NCBI GenBank assembly: GCA_008933995.1
Contig: WARS01000029.1
Coordinates: forward strand, 23,310,879-23,374,878
Reading direction: 5' to 3'
Origin: Datnioides undecimradiatus
Taxonomy: Eukaryota; Chordata; Actinopteri; Lobotiformes; Datnioididae
Length of the DNA: 64,000 nucleotides
How positions within the stretch are numbered: position 1 is the first letter of the stretch; the number at the start of each line of letters is the position of its first letter. The translations under genes and the position numbers were made by a program. Positions 53,303 to 64,000 of this stretch are shown here, piece by piece. The notes under the pieces are model-generated. The model had not been told where the DNA came from, searched no databases, and saw nothing but the letters and a program-made list of their open reading frames with translations.

Positions 53303-54597
53303 GCCAGCGGGGACGCGTCCCCCGGAGTGAGAGCGCCGCCCCTCTGCTCATTCACACACACACACACACACACATGCAGTGCATATGTAGAGTTACGTAA
53401 CAGTAGAAAAACAGAGTAGCTGATGTAAGAAGCAACATCGGGGTCAATGTCAGCCCGAGTCCACCAGTGTTGTTCAGAGCGAGCCCCCGCGCTGATGTTA
53501 CGAACACGTCCGCTGCCAGAAAAACAACAGGACGGCGGCGAAGGCAAACACCGGCCCATCGGCGGGGATAACAAGCACCACAAGGGCGCTCAGAAGGCCT
53601 CTCCAGAGGTGCTGCAAACTGCTGGATGTGATCAGAACATGTGATCAGAGCTGTAGCCAAGGCTGATTCGTTATCAGTTGATATTCAATGAGTCATTTCA
53701 ACATCTATGTGTAGAGCAGTGTTACACAGTGCTGCACAAATGACTAATTAATGCAGAAATGCCCGTGTGTTTGCCAGTAAAGTGTGAAAAAAGACTTTAT
53801 TCTAACTGCAACTCTACCTCCAGCAGCCCCGAGCGCCCAGATGTGACAGAAAACAGAGAAGAGCAGCAAATGACATCACGGCGAGCGACACATCACACAC
53901 GTTTCTCACACATTTTGCCCGTTCAGCGTGTTTACTGTCATTAGAAACCCTAGCATTAAAGCTCAGTTTCAGCACTAAAGGAGGTTTTCATTAGAGTCAG
54001 TGTTTCACATTTAATGCAAGAAAAGGTTGGGAAAGTGCAGATGTTGGTTCACAGCGTCTGGACTCTGTCGTCATAGCAACGAAGCAAACTTTATATTAAT
54101 GCTCACATTGCACGTCAGGTTTCTGCCAACATCTAATCTGCAGCGTGGCATCAGTTTGTGCTGCAGGTAAGACTGTTTCTTACTGGTTTCAGGGAAAATA
54201 CCGGTGCAGCGACAAGTCTGGGGTGAGGTCACTTTGGAAGGTACGTTTCCTGATCATGTGACAACTGATTCAAAGTCATTAGCGTAATTAACTACACCTG
54301 TGCACTTCCTGCCAGGACTCCACGCCGTCTGGACGTCCGGTCCTGCACAGGAGGAGCTGAGGAGGCAGGGGAGTGAGAGACAGAGGTGTCAGGACCTCAG
54401 TGTTGTTATACATGTCTCTGTTTCTCCCCTCACCCACCCGACCTCCCCCCTCTTTCTTTCCTCCTCACCCGTTCTAACGAACAAACGCGGGGCCTTATCA
54501 TTGTGTCTGTTTGTGTGTCGAGCTGAGTACGAGGGGATGTTTCAAGTCCTGTCGCAGGAAGACCCGACTTCCAAACATTCATCAGCGATGTGAAAAC

Positions 54598-54647
54598 GTG
54601 TGTGTGTGTGTGTGTGTGTGGTGTGTGTGTGTGTGTGTGCGTGTGTA
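54598..54647 (+). repeat. (GT)n microsatellite
   Basis: GT run with one GG and one GC interruption. Confidence 0.93.
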
Positions 54648-54906
54648 GCACGGCAGCTGGAAGCGCTGTGCATGACCATCTCTGAGTGACAGGACAACAA
54701 GACAGGCCCTGACATGAAACCATCACAGTTGTGTTTTTCAACGAGTAGATGATAAACCGGTCAACCCCCCGTGTGCCCTCCACCTCCCGCGCGCGCCCCC
54801 TCCACCTCCCCCTGCTCTCCCCATCTCCTATTAGCTCTGTGATTCACGCTACTGTGTGCAATCACTGCAGAGGATGTCAATACACGACATTAGTTTTACA
54901 GCAGCT

Positions 54907-54910
<4 letters not shown>

Positions 54911-54938
<28 letters not shown>
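54911..54938 (+). repeat. (GT)14 microsatellite
   Basis: Perfect run downstream of adcy1. Confidence 0.94.
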
Positions 54939-55469
54939 CACCTGCTGCACTGGTTACGATCAAACGCCCCCGGCTCAGGGGCGCCAACGCAAACACTCAC
55001 ACGCTCTGAGATAAGCCGGCAGACGTCCATCAGCGGCCTGAGTCACACGAGTGGAGGTCGGCGCAGTGACGCAGCCGAGCGGGACGCTCTGCGGGGTCAG
55101 TGATAGTTTTACTGCCCCCTACGCACCCCCCCCCATGCACCACCCACCCATGCACTGCTTACCCAATGACCCCATGTGTCATAACATCCCTTACTGTAAA
55201 CCCGGCTGGAATCTGGACACTGGAGCGTGGGAGGAAAAACACAACCCCACTCTGCTCGAGTGTGTAGTCCCGTATTTGTATTTGTTTGCGCGTTTGTTTA
55301 TGTGTCTCGCTTGCGTCTGTGTTTAAGTGAGCGCATTTTTGTGTGTGAGTGACGCCAAACAAGCGGCGAACTCACAGCTCGATCAGGCGTGTGTTACGTC
55401 TGCAGCACGGACCTGAGAACAAAGCGAGCGTTTTCTTTCTCGCCGTGAAAAATAAAGGTCTCCTGGATC

Positions 55470-55560
55470 CGCGGTGCCCAAACTGGGGGTCGGGACCCCT
55501 GAAATGGGTCACAGGGTAAATCAGATGGCGACGGGAGGAAAAGACGTTTCAGGTTCTCGT
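55470..55560 (-). repeat. MITE-like dispersed repeat, inverted fragment
   Basis: GGTGCCCAAACTGGGGGTCG is the inverted form of the end of the repeat at 10980-11186 (GACCCCCGTTTGGGAAACAC). Confidence 0.4.
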
Positions 55561-58321
55561 AGTGGCGAGTCGCTTTCTGGCACCGGTTTCAAACTTGGGC
55601 GCATTTGGCCCTGACAGGACGCAGCTGCCTGGGCCAATAGCCACAATCTGCCAAACGAAGGTGATTCACAGTTAGAAGCGTTTGATAAAGGCAGGGTTTG
55701 AGTTTCCAGTTTGGCTGATGTTCATCCTGCCTCTGAAGGAGTTGTGCTGAAGATCTGGTTTGGGTTGCACCAACTATGCATACATCCATAACTTAAATCA
55801 TAATGTATTAAAACGTATATCTTACCTGTTGCTATAGGAGTCGTCTGCGCCCAATCAAGAACATTCAGCAGTGTAAACAGGAAGTCAGTGCAGCATCGTA
55901 TGGAAGAATCCATTAATTAACATTTATATCTGCAGGTTGTACTTAAAGCTCTTTAAATGGTGGATTAGTGACATTAATAACTGTGACATCAGACTGTGAG
56001 GAACTCATGATTGTTTATTAATCACCTCTAACGACTTTACGGAAGCCTGAGGTTAATAAAGCATTGAGAAACGATTAGTTAGGACCTATAAACGCTTCAT
56101 AAAGGTTGCAGTTGTTGATGTTTTTCAAATGGTTCGGGGTTACAAGCTGTTCCGGATCAGATAGATGTTTTCTGGACGGGGAGCGAGTTCACAGCACAGA
56201 CTATTTGCTCCACTTTTACTCTCCCAAGACCATCACGCTGGCAGCCGCAGAGCGCCGTTTAGGGTTTAGAGCACATGATTCACCCCAAAGGACTGCATCT
56301 TACATTTTTATTAAATCCATATGGAAGGATTAAGCTTTCTGCGCAGCGGAGCTGACAAAGTTCTTCCAAGAAACGCGACAACACAGCGGAGCTTCTGCAA
56401 AAACAAAGGTTTTGTAGGTCAGCAGCAAGACCCGAAAACACAAACTCTTTTTCTGATTAGTCGAGGATAAAAACATCCTCCCACAAGATTGTTTCTCATC
56501 AAGGATTTCCCCAGTGCAAGAGTGTTATTCTCCGTCTTGTACGTTATGTTTTCCCCGCGAGCACACCAGCACAGATACACACGGGGTCAATGAACTGCAC
56601 GTTGTGTAAGAACAGCAGTGACCCTTACTAACCTTCTGCTGCCGCTCCTGCATGTTTGGTCTCTTCTGAAGGTCCACGCAGATGGAATGTGACGAGCCGG
56701 GAGAAAACACCTTCGCACGTCCAGAAAATGTCATAATAACCTCCGCAAACAGAGCGGATCAAGGTGACCTGAGGTAAACTGATATACCCCCGAGAAAAAC
56801 AGATCCGGATGACAATATGTTTGACCTACAAGCTGGACTCTCTGGACGGACACGGGACGTCCCATCAGACACATTACATTACCCATTAATCATGGCTGAA
56901 GGGTTAGCCTCTGCGACGTTAGCTTCCACCCTAATAAAAACAATAAAAAAATGAAAACAGCAGCCTGTCCTCCCAGAAAAAAAACATCCCGGCCTCTGAG
57001 GATAATCCACAGACCTGGAAACAGTTTTGGGAGAAACTGTCCCGAACTGTTAATCAGGAGATCTGTGGATTAACAGTAACTGGACCATTGTTTCTTGTTG
57101 CTAGAAAGCACAAATATGAAATACGTTCACCTCCTTCTTCTCTCGTCTCTCAGGTGCATTTCATTAACAGCAGACAGAACGAAGCGGGAAGCCTGCAGAT
57201 ATCCTGGACTCTCACACAAAAGACGTTTCACCTGTCGGAAACCAAGCGATATTTGACCCTTTGATGGTCTTTTAGGGAAACAGAGGCTGGAGTTGTTTTT
57301 CTGAGGCCTCGCAGAAAGTTTGGTTTTAAAGCTAAGGAGCTAAAGACTCTCCTTCTCGATTGCAATCCTTTTGTACAGTGCTCCCACCGGTTCTCAGTAA
57401 GTCTACGCCCGTGCATGTTTCTATTTCATCACACAATCATCATCATCTCAGATCACACGATGTCTACCTGCCCTCTTGCAAAAACTCTACCAATGCACGC
57501 ACCTCTGAGCGCAAGAGATACTGCTGGAGTTTGCATGTGAGGAGCTGCTCCAACGAACCTTAATATCTGTGCATTCGAGTCACGTTTCAGGTACATGCCT
57601 ATCTGATATCTGCTGTCTGTCAATGAAGAGCGGCCAGAGATGGAGAGAAACAGATGATGGTGATATCTGATGCGTTTAACCGTCTTTCTTACTTCTGCCG
57701 TCTTGATTTTGCATCTGATTGTCATACCTTTCATGCTATTTTGGGTTAGGCAGCCTCTCGTGATGCTGTCTTGCATGAGATTTCCATCAACTTGAAATTA
57801 AAACAATTAGGACGGCGTCAAAAGTCTCACGTCTGAGCACATAAAACCCTCAGAGGTGAGGTGGAAACACGTCCTTTATGGTGGCTCGAGACATTTATCC
57901 GGAGCTCGCTGTGTGCTTGTTATGATCTGTGGAAAAATACACATTTCAGTACAGAAACATCCACGCTGCGCAATTATTCGCCTCTCTGGGGGACAATGAA
58001 GTGGAGAGTGAAGCAAAGCGGAGCCAGCGAGAGTCAGTCCAGCCCGTCGTGCATCGGGCTGCAGCTCCTCCTCGCCGTATATGATCTCTCAGTCTTTATT
58101 TACTGCAGCGAAGTCTTTGATGCTCTGGACAAACTGTTCCATTGTGACCGAGGAACCGATCCTCAGGCGCTGGTTTGATGGGGGGGCAACACCGAGTTTG
58201 GATGGAAAGGGGGGTAAATCCTACCAACGCAGCTCCCCTGACCCATTCATGAGATTGTTTCCAGTTAACTTTGCCAAGTGCAATCCTCTGGCTCGGACTT
58301 CCTCCTCCTTCTCATTAGAGC

Positions 58322-58324
<3 letters not shown>

Positions 58325-58356
<32 letters not shown>

Positions 58357-58379
58357 AGCAGTGCAGCGACACACACACA

Positions 58380-58418
<39 letters not shown>

Positions 58419-58431
58419 AGAGAGAGAGAGG
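58325..58431 (+). repeat. (GA)14, (AC)n and (GA)n compound repeat
   Basis: GA run 58325-58353, AC run 58370-58417 with one break, GA run 58418-58431. Confidence 0.93.
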
Positions 58432-58557
58432 AGGAAACTAAACACAATGGATGCTGGCGCATGGGAGCCTGGATTTCCTGGGTTTCCCACACACAAGTGT
58501 ACAATCACAAGCTCACAAACATATACACTTATTTGAGAACACACTGACGCACACTGT

Positions 58558-58558
<1 letters not shown>

Positions 58559-58585
<27 letters not shown>
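58559..58585 (+). repeat. (CA)13 microsatellite
   Basis: Perfect run, followed by a short second CA run. Confidence 0.94.
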
Positions 58586-58589
<4 letters not shown>

Positions 58590-61274
58590 CACACACATGT
58601 GAGCCGTCATACAACATGCCAAGGCGCTGGGGTCTTTTGAATAAATCCATTTCCCCCATTCACCGTCTCAAAGCGGCGAGAGTGTCCCGAGACTCCTCCG
58701 CCATGAATGACCCCGGTTCTGTTTCACTGTTTTTCTCCCAGACCTGGATCTGTGATCCGCGTTGCCTGTTTAATAAGACATGGATTATCCGATTAAGGAA
58801 ATCTTGTGAGAAGGAGACGAGAAGAAAAAGAACAACTTTGCTGGGGATTAGCGTCATTGTGCCCACTCACATCACATTCCTGGCTGCTGATTCTCAGCCC
58901 TGGGAGAGGACACTGGTTGAGTGGACCACGCCGCCGCCGCCGCCATGTCCTGGGACCGGGGAGGGGGACAGCACCAAAACCAGAGCTCCCATCTGTGCAG
59001 TCCATGTTCTGTGCACCATCATATACATTAATTGTCCCTTTTTAAACCCACAAACCTTTAATTTATGAAAAAAAAAGCACATTTTAACCTTTAATTCTGG
59101 AAAACAAAACTTTATTATTACACCACCAATAACAATAATGGTTATTAATGCTTAATAAACAGTTTATAGATCACTAACAAAGCTTTAATATAAAGTATAT
59201 TTTGGGTTTAATCATTTATTTTATATTATTCTTCCTCTTTCAACCATTAAAAGTCCTCACTTGTTTATTTATTTATTCATTTTAATCTACTTTCACTTTT
59301 ATTATCGCCCATTATTGTTTCTCCCTGCTGTTTGGACACAGCTGTGGTTTGTTTCTGCTAGTTTAGAGTCAGTATGTGTGAATGCCTCTTGCACATGTTG
59401 AGAAACCTGTTTATTTATTTTTACTTATGTACAAGTAGTACATGTTTGTTTGTTCTTTAAACTGCAGTGAGTACATGTTTATCACTTTACACACAGTATC
59501 ACAAACTCATGCCGGGGTAATGAGACGTGTGAGCCGATGGGCGACTGAGATCTGAGCTCACATCACGGCCGAAGTCTACAAATAAAACATGACGCCAGAG
59601 GAACAGAGAGTCAGCGCATGGGCCGGGACAGCCGGGTCTTAAATACCCCCCTGGGTGACCCCCGCCAGGTGCACCCTGCACTGATGCAAGGAAGCGTGTC
59701 ACTATGAATTACGGTTGTGACATCACGATCGACTCTCTGCGTGATAGGCTGCGTGGCCGGTGCGTGGACAGGTGCTCGATGCTCTGGCTCCAGATCTCAC
59801 TACTGTGCAGACTGTGGCTTCAGGTCTGCAAGGTGAATGCTGGCCGCTAACTCAGTGGACTCTTCACGCATTTATGTTTACACATTAAACATTTGCACTT
59901 ATTCGTGCATTTAGCTTTGTGCTTGCCTGTCAGCGTTCTTCTTCTACACCGCCTTTGTTGGTGCATCGTCATGTTTCCTGCCACCAGCGATCAGTGGACC
60001 AACCTATATTTTGTTCTGCAGTAAGAAAACATGTTAAATGCTAAATATCTGCACAATATGATGCATAGTGTGATCGATAACAGTTGCATTTTCCATTTCA
60101 TTAACTTTAACATGGATGACGCTGGTTTGAGCTCCGTCTGCTGCTGAACAGAAGCTCAACACGACTCTTTAGATCAGGTCATAATCAGGTGCTCTGCGCA
60201 CGTCTGTACTGAAGGTTTAAGAACCTCCACACCTGACTACGTCGAACCCCTCCTTCCCGAGTGACAGTGGTACGAGTATACGTTAACCTCAAACAGCCTC
60301 TGGGCGTCGGCCCGTGTAGTATTCACACAGGTGTGCATTCTTTCTGTGGGTGTGATTTCAAACAACCCTGTTTTTCTGAGCTGCCGTAGATGCCCCCCTT
60401 TTGACTCCCACCAAAGGGCAAGGTTTAAATCACCATAAATGGAGGGCTATGGTGTGCGCGCATGCGCGTGTGTGTGTGTGTGGGTGTGAGCAGCTCCTGA
60501 GACAACAAGACTGTTTTTCCCGGTGCTCTTGTCAAAGGTAAACATTCCAGTCCTGGGACGTTCAATGCCAAGCGCCGTTTGATCTGCATCATGTGACATC
60601 TGAGAGAGATGGAAACCCCCCGCCTATCACCGCTGCAGCCGTCACAGGGGCTTTGTGGTTTTTGTGGCCGGGGTCTGACGGGATCCCGCTGCGAACGGGT
60701 GCGTGTGTGTTTTTGAAAAAGTAGGTCTGTCCCTGACCTGAGATAACTCCGCTCTGTTTGACCACGCTGCCTCTGTGATCGGACAGCACACACACACACA
60801 CACACAACCTGTCAGCTGCAACATGCGGCTCTTCCATGAGAATCCTTCACATGTTTTAATCCCTGCTAATTACACGGATGATCCCATGCTATGGTTTACC
60901 TCAGCAGTCAGTCAGCCATATGAGGCCATATCATACGCTGCTGCGGACAGACGGGTTTCCCGCCGGAGCGCAGGCCGCTGCAAACTATTTTTAAGAGTTT
61001 TAGAGCTAAGGTTACGTCTATAAAAAGTAGAGCCGAACATTCGGGTTAGATGAGAATAAATTGTCCTGCCCTGCAGCATCCAATCCCCGTTTCAGCTCCC
61101 GGCGGCCCGGGGAATCCACATTCCCACACGGGAACACAGGGCGCAGTTCAGCTGAGGACAGGCCGAGCCAAACGCACCGTATGTACTTCAGGAAGCATGT
61201 GACTACAGCTGTGCGACTTTAAAACTTTAAACACATCGGCGACCGGCCTTCATTTTAGCACACAGAGCAGCAGC

Positions 61275-61775
61275 GGGGGGAACAAGTATTTAGAGTCTTC
61301 ATGTAGGAGAAGCAGCAGAACCACGATGTCAGGATGCTCCTTCAGTGGTGAAACTCCTGCATCCAGCCTTTAAACAGTCATTAACAGCAGTACACACTTC
61401 ATGAATATTAGTATTTTAGTCTGTGCATCTTAAAGCTGTCAGTTTCATATCATTATACGTATTAAATTATGAGATGAGCATGGTGTGATGATGTGTGAGC
61501 AGCTTTGGGATGAAGAAAGCAGTGCTTCATACGGCTGAAAGCTCCAGAAAGAGCACAGTAAGAGGACCTTTAGATCATTTACACCGAAGGCCAAGGTGGA
61601 TCCATTTTGACCCTCTTTTGTGTCTTAAAATCTACAATAAATCAACTTTTTAAATGTAAAATCAGATAAAATAAATGTAGTGTATAAAAAAATGTAATGG
61701 AGTGAAATGTAATGGAGTATTTCAGTGAAAACGCTCTGTACTTGAGTAAATGTCGCTGTGAGTGGTTTTCATGAT
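61275..61775 (+). repeat. long decayed dispersed repeat (AAGTATTTAGA ... CTTGAGTAAATGT type)
   Basis: Starts near AACAAGTATTTAGAGTC, passes AAACTCCTGCATCCA and GTGTGAGCAGC, and ends ATGTAATGGAGTATTTCAGT then TGTACTTGAGTAAATGT. The order and spacing follow a roughly 0.5 kb non-coding repeat that I recall from many percomorph genomes. It appears nearly full length but heavily diverged. Confidence 0.5.
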
Positions 61776-64000
61776 GAGAAGGGAGCAGCTCAGTTATGCA
61801 TTGAAGCACTTCCTGTCCAGTGAGAGTGAGAAAAAACAAACATGAGGACTTCCTGCAGGACAAACTGTATGAGCCGCACATGTGCACACGTTTTATTGCA
61901 CTTTGATCAAAAATGCTAAAACTCCGTCCAATCGACCTCTCGCTGTTTTGGCAAAACTCTGAGTCCGTCCTGCGCTGCGATACACGCAGGTGGCAGACGC
62001 TCGGCGCAGCTACAACACAGCTGCTGTAGTTCACACACAACCACTCGGAGCCGCGCACACGAGCATCATGAGCGTGAAGCGTCGTCAGTTCCCCATTCAG
62101 GTCTTGAAACAGCTGCTTCACTCTTCAAGGTTATGATCATGATAGCGTGATGATCCAGGCGCCTGAATCGTCATATTATCATGATCAGCAGTGTCGTAGG
62201 TCACCATTCATTCTGATTGTTGTCTGGTAAATCTGACGATAATCTCTGAGAATATTCAAGTTCTTTGAGTGAATTTATAATTTCCCGACCCTCGACCCTC
62301 AGTAAGACAATCAAAATACATGTAAAACATCCCAGGACGGTGTGTGAGGCATTGTTTCAAACACTGGGGGCTACAGTTCACTGGCTTTACTTAAGACCGT
62401 AAAGAAACAGCTGTTTTTCACCTGTGCTCTGGCCTGAACACCTGAATCACAGTTGCATCAGCGCACCTGCTGAGGCTGGGTTTAACTCTGACTCGGTCTT
62501 GTTGCTCCAAGCTCATCTGATAACCCTGTCCTCCTGCGAGTCCTCCTCCCTGTCCCTCCTCCTGAGAGCACAGGTACACTCACCTGCTGCCTGTTTGCTC
62601 TGCTGGTTCACAGGTGTGATAATATGCTCATGGTGCAGATCTGAGCTGAGGATTTGAACCCTGAATGTAACACAGAACGCATGCATCGTGTATTAATCCT
62701 TTAATATCAGCAGTTTCTCTTTCAGTAGCAAACATTTGATCAACTGTTCAGCCACAGCATCAGACTGACTGACAGCAGGAACTACTGTCTTTAATGAAAC
62801 TACACTAAACGGGTGAAATCATTGCGACAACAGCAACGAGCAAGGGCGTTTCCCTGAGCTGCCAATCAGAGTGACTCAGCGGGTGAAACACTGAACGAGC
62901 CTCTGTCAGGTGAGGACGTGGTGACACCTGGTCTGAGTTACGTTCTGCCGTCAGTGCTGGAGCTTTGTCTCGGTGAGCGGCTCAGCGGTTTGACAGGAAG
63001 TAGCTGTTCTGGGTGACCTTTGGGAGGTTTTGCTTGAAGCTGAGCAGCAGGATCGTGTCTGGGACGCTGCGATGCTCTTTGTTAGACTCTCAGCTAATCA
63101 GCTCCGGATTTAAAGACACATCTGACAAGAGAATCTGATGAGCGTGCAAAAGCCATGTTCTTTTGGTTTACTGTAATCCAATAAAGTATCTGTTCTAATA
63201 GCCGTCTGTTACGTTATTGTTGCCTTTGTGCAATTTCACAAGTCGTTGAGGTTCCTCTGCAGATAAAAGCCCAAAACACTGACCCTCCCTCATTTTCCTG
63301 GAGAGACAAAACCCATTTCTCTGTCCTCCAGAGCCCTTTACGGCCCGTCACCTGATGTCTGTGGCCAATCAGGGAGCTTTTCTGTAATTTCTGACAATTT
63401 GACCCAGGTGGCATCAATCTCACCTGATTTGGAGCTGAAACCAGTTTTATCTTTACACTAATTTAACTTAACTTCCATTAGATGTTATTAGTGAGGATGA
63501 TGAAGGAGTAAACACCCCCCTCTTTCTTTAGAAGTGTCAAACATTACAGCAGAAAACCAAAAATACCCACAAAGACATTTTAAAGGGGAGGGTCGCTCTT
63601 TCTTCTTAAAGGGTCGGACAGGTCAGGGAATTAAAGACCCCGTTCAGACGACCTGTGTGAGCCCAAACACTGAACACATGCGAACACGCAAGCATCACAG
63701 GTTCACGGTTCATAACTGTCGAACAGATGAACGGGAGGAATGCGCGCCCTCGCCTCGGCATACATGCCGACAGTGACTCAAGGTAAAGATATGCTGGAGA
63801 GCGTCGGCCTCGTGACAGACAGTTTGCACTGCGAGGTCCAGACACGGGAGGGGTTCGACGTCAACCGGTGATTCATAAACGTTTGTCTTCCAACAAACTC
63901 CCCTTTCTTCAGCCCCGTGAGGAGCTTCTCTCTGGCAGAACAGAGGAACTTTACATAAGCATCAGATGATTTTAGTGTATTACGCTGTTTTCTGACATCT

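Larger units (their letters stand above)
50846..53322 (+). other. adcy1: adcy1 3' untranslated region
   Basis: From the stop codon to the distal poly(A) signal. The part after about 52650 is AT-rich with many TGTA and TTTTAT words, as in long neuronal 3' UTRs, and has no sustained reading frame. Embedded are a CAA-rich stretch (about 52068-52099) and a G11 plus (CTC)11 tract (52587-52634). A short isoform could end near 51880. Confidence 0.7.
53323..64000. other. downstream non-coding region
   Basis: No recognisable exon on either strand; short open frames are low-complexity or random-looking. Holds microsatellites, a repeat fragment at 55470-55560 and one long decayed repeat at about 61275-61775. 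Likely intergenic. Confidence 0.6.

Noticed and set aside
53352-53660. Open frames on both strands just after the 3' UTR
   Set aside because: No recognisable domain; includes a CA repeat and looks random.
55051-55326. Pro/His-rich 91-codon frame downstream
   Set aside because: Low complexity, no homology recognised, no splice or promoter context.
1-64000. Prokaryotic-type features: operons, CRISPR arrays, insertion sequences, rRNA
   Set aside because: Microsatellites mimic short direct repeats, but there are no spacers or cas genes, and the gene architecture is clearly that of a vertebrate.

Overview
The window is nuclear DNA of a vertebrate, almost certainly a ray-finned fish and probably a percomorph. 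It has one large multi-exon gene with GT-AG introns, very many (CA)n/(GT)n microsatellites, and fragments of interspersed repeats of kinds I know from perciform fish genomes. The species cannot be told from the sequence.

The only gene I can support is a complete adcy1 on the + strand. It encodes Ca2+/calmodulin-stimulated type 1 adenylyl cyclase. I assembled 20 coding exons between 9775 and 50845; every intron is GT-AG and every phase closes. The reading frame is 3366 nt (1121 residues), close to the roughly 1119 residues and 20 exons I recall for human ADCY1. Exons 1-2 encode the N-terminus and membrane helices M1-M6. Exons 3-7 encode the C1a catalytic half with both metal-binding aspartates (D300, D344). 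Exon 8 carries the calmodulin-binding segment and exon 9 the rest of C1b. Exons 10-14 encode M7-M12. Exons 15-20 encode C2a, with the ATP- and transition-state-contacting residues, and a Ser/Thr/Pro-rich tail. I cannot tell whether this is adcy1a or adcy1b.

Layout: 1-9.4 kb is non-coding upstream DNA with microsatellites and possible regulatory motifs. A GC-rich, TATA-less promoter and 5' leader with a polypurine tract and a 19-codon upstream ORF lies at about 9.4-9.77 kb. The gene body runs 9.8-50.8 kb. A 3' UTR of about 2.4 kb follows, with poly(A) signals at 51856 and 53297. The last 10.7 kb is non-coding and includes one long degenerate repeat copy. No second protein gene, rRNA, tRNA or CRISPR array was found.

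I did not find a wholly new system. The most interesting points concern regulation of this synaptic enzyme: a split REST/NRSF-type motif in intron 1; three PKA-type RRxS motifs in the C-terminal tail; a (GT)n tract replacing most of the polypyrimidine tract at the exon 14 acceptor; an (AC)15 tract 7 nt inside the exon 10 donor, complementary in RNA to that (GT)n and flanking a frame-preserving block (exons 11-13); a CTCF-like motif carried on a dispersed repeat; a foldback element just upstream of exon 4; and an uninterrupted (CTG)22 in intron 15.
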